Assembly: GCF_025753815.1 (NCBI RefSeq)
Contig: NZ_JAOWRF010000033.1
Location: 1-49,872, forward strand
Length of the DNA stretch: 49,872 nt
DNA from: Plectonema radiosum NIES-515
GTDB taxonomy: Bacteria; Cyanobacteriota; Cyanobacteriia; Cyanobacteriales; Nostocaceae
Reading direction: 5' to 3'
Shown here: positions 15,625 to 23,732 of the stretch, piece after piece
How positions within the stretch are numbered: position 1 is the stretch's first letter
Layout of the letters: the number at the start of each line of letters is the position of its first letter
Translations under genes and position numbers: made by a program
Notes under the pieces: model-generated
What the model was told of the DNA's origin: nothing
The model's database searches: none
The model's input: only the letters and a program-made list of their open reading frames with translations

Positions 15625-18600
15625 ATGAACTCCTTTTTGTCGTTAAGAGTTCAGGGAGAGCTGAAGCATACAAGCAATCAGCATCCCACTCCCCGTGCTA
15701 TCCTCGGATTGTTGAGGTTAGTTGCTGTTAATACAAACCTAGCATTGGACTTTAGCTCTTTTTGGAAAATTCTGGAGTTTCAACTAGGTGACGATTTGAG
15801 TAGCTACGGTATCTTTGGAGATGAAGAAAGCCGTAATGTTGTTTACTTAGTTTGCAGTGGAAAAGTGCGACTGCTAGGCTTTGACGCAACTTTGAGACGA
15901 GAAGTATCAACTCAGTTGCTTGGATCAGAGCAAATTTTTGGCGCAGACGATTTCTTTATTCATAAATCTTTACAATATCGAGCGATCGCATCAAGTGCGG
16001 GTTTGATTGCTTGCATTACTCTAAATGACTTAAAACCGTGGTTCAGTGAAATACCCAATCTTAAAGATTATTTACAGCAAACAACTTATGAGCGACAAAC
16101 GCTGATTTTCTTCAAAACCCATACAGAATTTCGCTATCAAACCAGCCAACAACTCCAAAAAATCTTACCCAACTTCAAACAAATCAAGATAAATGCTGGC
16201 TCATCTTTACTAGAAGCAATTCCACCTGATCTTGGTCGCTTTTGGCTTGCAAGTGGACTTCTTCACACTTTATCAGACACTCAGTCACCTGTTGTCGGAC
16301 AAAGCTGGGGATATGCGATGACGCTACCAACTTGGGTTGCCGAAACTGACTTACTAGTATATCACCTGCCTGAAGAAAATTGGGAATTGGCTTCTACGAC
16401 GACGGCTCCTCAATTAGCCAACCAGCGGCAAGTTCTTCAAACTGACACAACAAACCAACCGGAAATCGAAGAAGAACACTCTCAAGCAAAGACATTTCCC
16501 CTGTTGGTGCCTTCTAGCAACTTAGAGTTAGAGACACCGGAAATTGACTTTCCCCAAGTAAACCCACCTTGGTCGATCGCTTCGTTATGGGGTCGCTATC
16601 GGTTTATTCAACAGTACAGTTCTTCAGATTGTGGTGCAGCGTGTTTGGCGATGGTTAGCCAATACTGGGGTAAACGCTTCAGTTTGAGCACTTTGCGTAA
16701 TTTAGCACAAATAGACCAAAACGGTGCGTCTGTTTCCGATTTAGCGGCAGCAGCAGAAACTTTGGGATATGATACGCTAATTGTGCGGGCTTCTTTAAGT
16801 AAGTTGGAATGGCAAACTAACCCTTGGATCGCCCACTGGCAACAAATTCACTACGTAGTTGTTTGGGAAGTTAAAGGCGATCGCATCATCATTTCCGACC
16901 CTGCCATCGGTAAGCGATCGCTTTCGCGCCAAGAATTTTTGGCTGGCTGGACAGAATATGCTGTGCTTTTACACCCCACAGAACGCTTCCAAGGGATTGA
17001 AAGCGAAAAAATTTCACATACGCGCTATTTACAGTTATTTTGGGATTACCGCCACCTTTTAAAGAAAATCATTCTCACTTCATTGTTCTTAGGGATTTTT
17101 GGGCTGGTAACTCCTTTATTTGCTCAGTTGTTTCTCGACATGATGCCATTAAAAAGCAGCGTCACATTAAATGTGCTTGTTGGCAGCTTTCTTTTTTTTG
17201 GCATCTTGCGTATAGCGTTTTCCGCATTCTATCAACACCTTCTAGACTACTTTGCGAACCAAATCGACTTGAGATTAATTGGCAATTTTATTCGCCATGC
17301 GCTAAATTTGCCGTCGCAATTTTTCGCTTCTCGCCAAGTCGAAGACATAATCAGCGGTGTTCAGGAAAACCGTAAAATCCAACAGTTTCTCACCCGTCAT
17401 GCTTTGAGTGCAATTATAAATGCACTTTTTGCTTTTGTCTATATCGGATTGATGGCTTTTTACAACTTGTCGCTGACATTGGTGGTTTCGCTGTTTATTT
17501 TAGCGATCGCAATTTTGAATTTAGCGGCAAATCCGTTGCTTAATCGAGTGTCGCAAGAAATCGGCAACTCAGCGGCAGCGCAAAACTCATCTTTAGTTGA
17601 AGCGATCGCAGGTATTACCACCGTCAAGAGCGCAGCAGCCGAAAGCTTAATCAGTTCCCGTTGGCAAGAGCGCTTTCTGGATATGTTAAAAGTGCGTTTT
17701 CAGGGGCAGAAACTAGCCAACAACTTGCAAGTAATTAGCAATTTGCTTAATCACCTCGGTACTACAGCCGTGTTGTGGTGTGGAGCGACTCTGGTAATGA
17801 GCGAGCAAATGACGATTGGTCAGTTTGTCGCTTTTAACATCGCATACGCTAATGTCCTCAAACCAGTTTTGGCTTTAGTGAAAGTGTGGGATGAGTTCCA
17901 AGGGGTGCTGATTTCCATCGAAAAGGTGAATGATGTCTTTGGTTGTGCCGCTGAAGAAAATCTTCAAAAACCGCTATCGGTGCTGCCACCGATTCAGGGA
18001 GAGGTAATTTTTGAGAATGTGTCTTTTGGTTACAAGCAAGGTGAACCGCACATTTTGCAAAATATTTCTTTTCAGGTGAAACCTGGACAGACGATTGGCA
18101 TTGTTGGTGCTAGCGGTGCGGGTAAAAGCACTTTAGTAAATTTACTGGCTGGTTTATATCCTCCAAGCACGGGACGGATTTTGATTGATGGACGTGATAT
18201 AGCAGATATTTCTCTGCAATCGTTGCGAAGTCAGCTAGGTGTGGTGCAACAAGAATGTTTTCTGTTTTCAGGGACGATTTGGGAAAACATTACCCTGTTT
18301 GACTCACAGTTGACTCTCGATCAGGCGATCGCTGCTGCCAAGTTAGCCGAAGCACACACCTTTATCGAAACGCTGCACGACGGTTACAACACCCAAGTGG
18401 GAGGACAAGGGTTGATGCTATTGAGTGAACAGCAAAAAAAAATAGCGATCGCTCGTGCACTTGTCAGAAATCCCCCAATTTTCATTTTAGATGAAGCCAC
18501 AAGTTCTCTAGATGCATCACAACGTCGGTTTCAACAAAATTTAGCCCGCTTGAATCGCACCACTTTCCTGATTGCCCATCATCTCGCGGTGGTTCGCAAT

Positions 18601-18717
18601 GCTGACTGCATACTTGTCTTAGACAGAGGTATCCTTGTTGAACAGGGCACTCATCAAGAACTAATGGCAATTAACGGTATTTATTACCACCTATCTCAAC
18701 AGCAAGTGCATTTGTAA
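15625..18717 (+). CDS. hetC: HetC: C39-peptidase-type ABC exporter of heterocyst differentiation
   Basis: A 1030-residue protein, close to Anabaena HetC in length. Layout: cyclic-nucleotide-binding-like N-terminus (about 60-200); C39 peptidase (about 325-450) with Cys336 in SSSDCGAACLAM, His409 in QIHYVVVW and Asp425 in IISDPAIG; transmembrane ABC domain (about 470-760); nucleotide-binding domain with Walker A GASGAGKS (Lys834), Walker B FILDEATSSLD (Asp956, Glu957) and H-loop His985. Odd: the ABC signature is LSEQQ (933-937) instead of LSGGQ, so both glycines are lost. HetC is needed early in heterocyst differentiation; its substrate is not established. I name it HetC because hetP follows, with a HetR-type site between. 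Distinguishing it from other exporters of this architecture rests on that context. Confidence 0.85.
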   Translation: MNSFLSLRVQGELKHTSNQHPTPRAILGLLRLVAVNTNLALDFSSFWKILEFQLGDDLSSYGIFGDEESRNVVYLVCSGKVRLLGFDATLRREVSTQLLGSEQIFGADDFFIHKSLQYRAIASSAGLIACITLNDLKPWFSEIPNLKDYLQQTTYERQTLIFFKTHTEFRYQTSQQLQKILPNFKQIKINAGSSLLEAIPPDLGRFWLASGLLHTLSDTQSPVVGQSWGYAMTLPTWVAETDLLVYHLPEENWELASTTTAPQLANQRQVLQTDTTNQPEIEEEHSQAKTFPLLVPSSNLELETPEIDFPQVNPPWSIASLWGRYRFIQQYSSSDCGAACLAMVSQYWGKRFSLSTLRNLAQIDQNGASVSDLAAAAETLGYDTLIVRASLSKLEWQTNPWIAHWQQIHYVVVWEVKGDRIIISDPAIGKRSLSRQEFLAGWTEYAVLLHPTERFQGIESEKISHTRYLQLFWDYRHLLKKIILTSLFLGIFGLVTPLFAQLFLDMMPLKSSVTLNVLVGSFLFFGILRIAFSAFYQHLLDYFANQIDLRLIGNFIRHALNLPSQFFASRQVEDIISGVQENRKIQQFLTRHALSAIINALFAFVYIGLMAFYNLSLTLVVSLFILAIAILNLAANPLLNRVSQEIGNSAAAQNSSLVEAIAGITTVKSAAAESLISSRWQERFLDMLKVRFQGQKLANNLQVISNLLNHLGTTAVLWCGATLVMSEQMTIGQFVAFNIAYANVLKPVLALVKVWDEFQGVLISIEKVNDVFGCAAEENLQKPLSVLPPIQGEVIFENVSFGYKQGEPHILQNISFQVKPGQTIGIVGASGAGKSTLVNLLAGLYPPSTGRILIDGRDIADISLQSLRSQLGVVQQECFLFSGTIWENITLFDSQLTLDQAIAAAKLAEAHTFIETLHDGYNTQVGGQGLMLLSEQQKKIAIARALVRNPPIFILDEATSSLDASQRRFQQNLARLNRTTFLIAHHLAVVRNADCILVLDRGILVEQGTHQELMAINGIYYHLSQQQVHL

Positions 18718-19772
18718 TGTAACTGGCAGCGGTTATTTTTTTTCGGAATTAAAAAATATTTTTATTGAGAATACTTTAGTGATATTCACTACTTAAGTTT
18801 ATATAACTTACTAAACAACGTAACGATTTACTCGTTTAATTTGCTTTGTCTTTTTTGGAAATTTTGTTATGGGTATTTTATCGTATTTATAATTGTTTTT
18901 CTTGCTAAATAATTCTTGCATATCTATTCATATGTTAAAACTTATTATTTATATTTATTTTATGAGTTTTATGCAAAATTTACAAGTTTTCTATGCTGAA
19001 TTTGCAATGATGTTATAACCGCCAAAGTCTTTGGTACCAGAGTGTTATGACAAAAATTCCGCAAAAATAATCGGAATTTTTCTCCAATCAATATTATTTA
19101 TAACCATCAATAATATTGGTTTAAAAAATGCCAAAAATCTAACAGTATTTATGTCTTATTAAGAATTTTATTTAATAGGAGACTTGACAATAAAGACAAC
19201 CAAGAAAAAGTCTCAACTAAGTATTAAATGAGGGGTATAACCCCCTATCAAATAGTAATAAAGGACAAAATATAAAGTTGCACAATACTTAAGTAAATAT
19301 TCCAAGATGAACTGTAAATTTGACTTATAAAAATGCCAAAATGGCAGATGACATTAACAGCAAAAAATAGTATAAATACAAATGTTACTCTTAACGATAG
19401 AAGATAAATATTTTATCTTCGCCAGTCTGAGATTCATCGGTTTTTTCTTAAGCCCTCCTAAGAAAAGTGTAAATTGTAATACATATCCATATCAGGGAAA
19501 AGGAATTAAATTAGGAGTTGGCACAATTTTCATTTTTGACAAAGCTGTATCTACCAAAAGCCACATCCAAACTTTTTCCTGCCAGTCATCTGTCATGACG
19601 AAAGGTAAAAATTTACCTTTCACTTACAGTCAAGCAACAGCTTTCAAACTGTAACTTTGACTCTTGGACTTATTTCTTTGCCTTTACACCAAAGCAAGTC
19701 AGACAACATTGCGGCAGGAGCAGTAAACAAACTTGATTACAAACAATCGAGTTTCCCATCAATGGTCAGCTT
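18718..19772. other. Spacer between hetC and hetP, with promoter function
   Basis: AT-rich DNA of about 1 kb. An open frame at 19382-19654 has no ribosome site and no recognisable product; I do not call it. The notable element is the HetR-type inverted repeat at 19230. The region after it is probably the long untranslated leader of hetP. Confidence 0.5.
19230..19246 (+). promoter_or_regulatory. HetR-type inverted repeat upstream of hetP
   Basis: GAGGGGTATAACCCCCT agrees at 14 of 17 positions with the HetR-binding sequence of the Anabaena hetP promoter as I remember it (GAGGGGTCTAACCCCTC). The left half-site GAGGGGT is identical; the right half differs in its last two bases. The dyad GGGGT-ATA-ACCCC is intact. 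It lies 1,077 bp before the hetP ATG. A weak -10-like TAAATA is at 19294-19299. HetR is the master regulator of heterocyst formation and directly activates hetP in Anabaena. Confidence 0.7.
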
Positions 19773-20009
19773 ATGGAAAAAATCATCTTAGTAAATACAG
19801 TCGAAACCTCAAGTCAACCAAGCAGTTCAGAAATTAACGAATACGGGCAAGTAGTTAAAATTGCCATCACAGATGTTCAGCAGGTGCTTTTCTGCCAGGT
19901 GGTATTAGCAAAAGATAAAACAACCGCAATTACCACTAACCATCTTGAGCGTTTGTTTGACTACCAGGAAACTGTAAAATGGCGCATCTGTGAGAGGTCA
20001 CTTTGGTAA
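19773..20009 (+). CDS. Hypothetical 78-residue ORF, doubtful
   Basis: An ATG frame inside the probable hetP leader. The translation contains EINEYGQVVKIAITDVQQVL and FCQVVLAKDKTTAITTN, which has a protein-like composition. There is no ribosome site near the ATG and I recognise no family. It could be a relic, a leader-encoded peptide or chance. Listed only so that the reader knows it exists. Confidence 0.25.
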   Translation: MEKIILVNTVETSSQPSSSEINEYGQVVKIAITDVQQVLFCQVVLAKDKTTAITTNHLERLFDYQETVKWRICERSLW

Positions 20010-20322
20010 GTGGCACAAACATTTAGGCGATCGCTCTTAATAATGACCCAGGATGCAAGCCTAATTTTATTGCTTAGGAATGCTTCAGCAATCAGCAGAT
20101 TTTGTCAACAAAAAAAATCAAGGTGCAAATCAAACTTGATGTTGAAGGCAAGAGTTTGTAACAAGTCAGACCACTGCACGCAATTATCTACCAATCCATC
20201 CCCAATGAGCTAATCAAGCAGCTGCCCACAAAGCGCTGTTGATCAAAGCACTCTTTCCATTTTCCCACCAAAAATCAAACCCAAAGTTAAGCTGGTTTAC
20301 TTCATCCAACACACCTAAAACC

Positions 20323-20793
20323 ATGAATCAAGATATTACTAACATTAGTCACAAATTAAATAAGGTAATTAATCCTGAGCAATTAGACCAGGTAGTTGAA
20401 GCCATTCTTGCGGGAAAGTATTCCTGGGCTTGTGTTTTGATGCTACGCTTGGCTGGGTACAATCCTTTACATTACATTCCCTACCGCACCTATAATCGGT
20501 TGCTTAAAGAAAACACCCAGCAGCTCAGGTCAAATCAACAGCACAACGAAAATTTACAAATCGTCAAATCATCTTCCGAAAAAAGGTCTGAAGGTAATCT
20601 TTCACCCAGTTGCTTAAGCAAAATTAAAGACCTAGCTTATTTAGAAGTGGTTGGCAAACATCAAACAGAAATTCGTGGTCGGGGTCTAGATCAGGGGTTG
20701 GGAACACAGATTAATGAGCATCAATCCATTAAATCTGAATTAAGACCAGAAATGGCTCCCGAATTTTCCGAAAAATTATCTAATTTAAATTAA
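20323..20793 (+). CDS. hetP: HetP family heterocyst commitment protein
   Basis: A 156-residue protein from the ATG at 20323; the in-frame TTG at 20239 adds a segment unlike the family. The HetP signature spans about residues 20-62: [40 protein letters not shown] and LKEN. HetP drives commitment to heterocyst fate downstream of HetR. It lies 3' of hetC, as in Anabaena, with a HetR-type repeat in its long upstream region. Odd: residues 101-122 read [19 protein letters not shown] followed by RG. This resembles the leader plus double-Gly site of the precursor peptides encoded at 30-33 kb. The C-terminal tail is polar and variable. Whether this motif is a general HetP feature must be checked. Confidence 0.9.
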   Translation: MNQDITNISHKLNKVINPEQLDQVVEAILAGKYSWACVLMLRLAGYNPLHYIPYRTYNRLLKENTQQLRSNQQHNENLQIVKSSSEKRSEGNLSPSCLSKIKDLAYLEVVGKHQTEIRGRGLDQGLGTQINEHQSIKSELRPEMAPEFSEKLSNLN

Positions 20794-20977
20794 CAGTGTG
20801 TCATCAACTTATAGCTTTGGTAATTGAGAATAGGGCATGGATGAAGGAAGAGGGATAATGAGAAAAAGGAAAAAGGGGAAACCCCGCTCCCCGCACTGCC
20901 TAAACTTTTCCCCTCCTCGCTCATAATTTATATGCCCTATTCGCTTTACCCAAGGCTATGATAGTTATTAAAAAATC

Positions 20978-21724
20978 ATGAATGACCTTTCAAAATTAGT
21001 TATTGAACCAAAGGAGATTGTCAACTTCCTCAAAAGCGAAATTAGTTTCAAACAAGTCTGTCAAAAAATGTTGTTTCAAAAGGTGATATGTCAGGCTGCA
21101 CAAGAAAGAGGGATTATTGTAACAACAGAGGAAATTGAGGCAGAAGTAAATCGTCAACGTCGTGAAAAGCGTTTGGAAAAAGCTACAGATACTTTGTCAT
21201 GGTTAACAGATGAATTGATTAGTTTGGATGATTGGGAAGTCGGAATCCGCAATCATCTACTGTCACAAAAATTAGCTCAGACGCTCTTTGCTCAAGAAGT
21301 AGAAAGTTTCTTTATCCAAAATAACCTTAATTTTGAGCAAGTTGTCTTTTATCAAATCATTCTTGATTCTGAAAAACTGGCTCAAGAACTTTATTATCAA
21401 ATTGAAGAAGGTGAAATCAGTTTTTATGATGCGGCTCACCTTTATGATATTGATCATAAGCGCCGAAAAAAGTGCGGTTACGAAGGAAAAGTCTATCGTT
21501 GTTCCATAGAGGTAGACATAGCTACTATTCTATTTACAACAATACCTAAGCGGTTGATTGGACCGCTGAAAACCGACCGAGGTTATCATCTTTTAATGGT
21601 TGAAGAGTTGATTCCTCCTGAATTATCACCTGAAAGATATCAAGAAATTCTTAATAATATGTTTGAGCAGTGGCTAAATGCGGAGTTAGATTATATACTT
21701 AATTTAGCCCAATTAGAAACTTAA
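20978..21724 (+). CDS. Parvulin/SurA-type peptidylprolyl isomerase, copy 1
   Basis: A 248-residue protein. The N-terminal helical SurA-like part (1-120) has FQKVICQAAQERGIIVTTEE and SWLTDELISLDDWE. A divergent parvulin domain follows (about 125-215), including FYQIILDSEKLAQELYYQIE, CGYEGKVYR and PLKTDRGYHLLMVEE. It has no signal peptide, so it is probably cytoplasmic or exported by another route. Proteins of this type are regularly found beside C39-peptidase ABC exporters and HlyD adaptors in cyanobacterial bacteriocin-type loci. A chaperone role for precursor peptides is an inference. A related copy is encoded at 29066. The parvulin catalytic residues are not clearly conserved, so activity is uncertain. 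Confidence 0.82.
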   Translation: MNDLSKLVIEPKEIVNFLKSEISFKQVCQKMLFQKVICQAAQERGIIVTTEEIEAEVNRQRREKRLEKATDTLSWLTDELISLDDWEVGIRNHLLSQKLAQTLFAQEVESFFIQNNLNFEQVVFYQIILDSEKLAQELYYQIEEGEISFYDAAHLYDIDHKRRKKCGYEGKVYRCSIEVDIATILFTTIPKRLIGPLKTDRGYHLLMVEELIPPELSPERYQEILNNMFEQWLNAELDYILNLAQLET

Positions 21725-23232
21725 CTACTTAGGTCGAGAGAAAGCGATCGCTTTGGCTTGTCAAAAGTCCCATTAAACCTTATTTCTCTTTATGAAGTTT
21801 GTTTGTTCGTTTGTTTAGCCAAGGCAAGGTAGTTCAAATCTCATGAGTCAGACTATAATTTTTTCATACTTCTCATAAATTCTTAAATTCTATACATATA
21901 ATTTATTAAAATATCTATATTTTTACTACTTTAGATAGATGCAAAAAAGCCTCTGCAATGTATTTATAGTATTTAACGATGAAATCTTGCCGAGAAAAAA
22001 TTAAGTTTGACATCAACACATTTTAGGTTTTGCATTCTACCTGATAACGATGTTTATCAAACAAAAGAGGTAATAAAATTTAAATTAACTTGAAATTAAA
22101 TAGTGATTTCAAGTACAACTAGTAAATAAATTATAAAGTTGTGGTAAAGATTTGATTTTATTATCAGAATATCTTGACTAAATATACCGAAATATATTAA
22201 TTAAGAATAAGTGTGTGAGTGCATAGTATAAGAATCTATCGCTTTGCAGCTGAAATTGACTTTTAGATCATTTCAGATTTATAAGAATCTGCTGATTGTA
22301 AAAGAGGTAATGGTAGGCTAGCAAAAAAGGAATAATGGCTAGAACAGTTGAACAGTTTTTTCTTAACCATTTTTAACAAATGTGTGAATCAACTTCAGCT
22401 AGCTTTACAGCCTTTAGCATTTGCTGAACATCAAGTTACGGTTGGAATAAATTTCTGAGCTTTTTCTCGTTTTTATCCCCAAAGTGCATAAATTGATTTT
22501 TCAACACCCATAAAGGATACAGAAACAGAAAAAATCTCTCTAGGCTTAACCGACGTTGAGGAAGTGAGGTATGGAATTAATAGAATAAAACTTACGTATT
22601 CATGTAACTTATAAAAGCCTCACAAATTCTAGGTTTAACTAGTAACTAATTCACTGGTTGAGGTGCTGTGTCAGGTACTGTTGTTTATCAAAGACTCAAC
22701 AGTTATGGTTTATGCATGTTTTGTCAAGGTTGCTTACTACTGCTGGCTGAAAATTCGTTTGACAGTCTTAATTTGGCAAACTTTTGTCGGCAGCATTGAA
22801 AAAGAAAATTAATGACAAGGTAGACTAGAGCGAAAACTTATGTCTATCTATGCATTTAATGATTTTGTCGATGTAAAAAGATATATAAACTCCTTGGCTT
22901 ATCTAGCAAAGTTTTCAGTTAAAATTTTGTTTAGGGAAGGAAATCAAAACATAATGTCATCTGACTACAAATTTTTAAGCGTGGCTATATTTCCAGAGAA
23001 TCTAATTAAGCCTGGATATTGACGCACAAAATTATACAACCCGGTAATAACCCCCCTAGACTAGCAAAGCACAGGGGGGAAACCCGGTGTTAGTTGCACA
23101 TCAAGTAACATAATTAGCCTTTTAGGACTAATTAATGCAAGCAGCTGTAAAACTTTAGCTTGCAGGCTTGGAGAAACAGCTGCTGTAGACGAACTTGCCC
23201 ACGTTTGACATTGACGACAACTGGAGTAAATT
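21725..23232. other. Long AT-rich spacer before the second exporter locus
   Basis: About 1.5 kb. It has a HIP1 palindrome (AAAGCGATCGCTTT) soon after the PPIase gene. A GC-rich imperfect hairpin CCCCCCT...AGGGGGG (23051-23079, 15-nt loop) is near its end. An ATG frame at 22840-23022 encodes 60 residues (MSIYAFNDFVDVKRYINSLA at the start) without a ribosome site; I do not call it a gene. I see no RNA gene. Confidence 0.5.
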
Positions 23233-23520
23233 ATGTCACAAAATTCCTTGAAAGACAAGGCTATTGAGAACTACGACTTGGAAAAAAGCAAGTTTTTAAA
23301 GCCTTTTGAGTGTCATGTTCAAATTAATAATTTCGGCGATAATTTGCAGCCAAAATATAGTCTTCGGAGAAAAACTATATTGTTGGCAGATAGGGCTAAA
23401 TATCGCCAAATGTGTCAAGTATTAGGTTATTTACCAAAAATAGTGGGGGATTGGATTGCTGTCGGATGGAATGAGCGATACCTGCGGTACACGAGTATGC
23501 GATCGCGCGTCCATACCTAA
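23233..23520 (+). CDS. Hypothetical protein, C-terminus altered by a repeat
   Basis: A 95-residue frame with a fair ribosome site (TGGAG, 6 nt before ATG). The first 80 residues look protein-like, with FECHVQINNFGDNLQPKYSL and AKYRQMCQVLGYLPKIVGDW. The last residues are encoded by GAGCGATACCTGCGG...GAGTATGCGATCGC, a small repeat that recurs 57 bp further on. So the gene is probably truncated or extended by that repeat. It lies 210 bp before the second exporter gene. No family recognised. Confidence 0.45.
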   Translation: MSQNSLKDKAIENYDLEKSKFLKPFECHVQINNFGDNLQPKYSLRRKTILLADRAKYRQMCQVLGYLPKIVGDWIAVGWNERYLRYTSMRSRVHT

Positions 23521-23572
23521 TCAATATCTGGAACGAGCGATACCTGCGGACTGTGAGTACGCGATCGCATCC
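23477..23572. repeat. Two tandem copies of a GAGCGATACCTGCGG repeat
   Basis: GAATGAGCGATACCTGCGG... GAGTATGCGATCGC and GAACGAGCGATACCTGCGG... GAGTACGCGATCGC occur about 57 bp apart and end in HIP1. They match a class of short dispersed repeats common in Nostocales spacers. The first copy overlaps the 3' end of the preceding frame. Confidence 0.65.
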
Positions 23573-23732
23573 ACTTCACTTGCAATGATTCGGCTTTGAA
23601 AAAATTCACCAAACTAAGCATGTGGGAATTAATATCTGCAACTGGCAATTTAACTCCTAACTTAGTTTCTATTAATATGTAGTCAAATGTTAAAAACCCT
23701 TGACTATTATCTGAAATTTGCAGGGGGAAACT

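Noticed and set aside
19382-19654. 90-residue open frame in the hetC-hetP spacer
   Set aside because: No ribosome site, no recognisable motif and odd composition; it lies in the probable hetP leader.
20010-20213. Frame following the 78-residue ORF upstream of hetP
   Set aside because: Composition is poor (Ser/Cys/Lys scatter), no start signal, and it overlaps nothing recognisable.
22840-23022. 60-residue open frame before the second exporter locus
   Set aside because: No ribosome site and no family features; AT-rich spacer.
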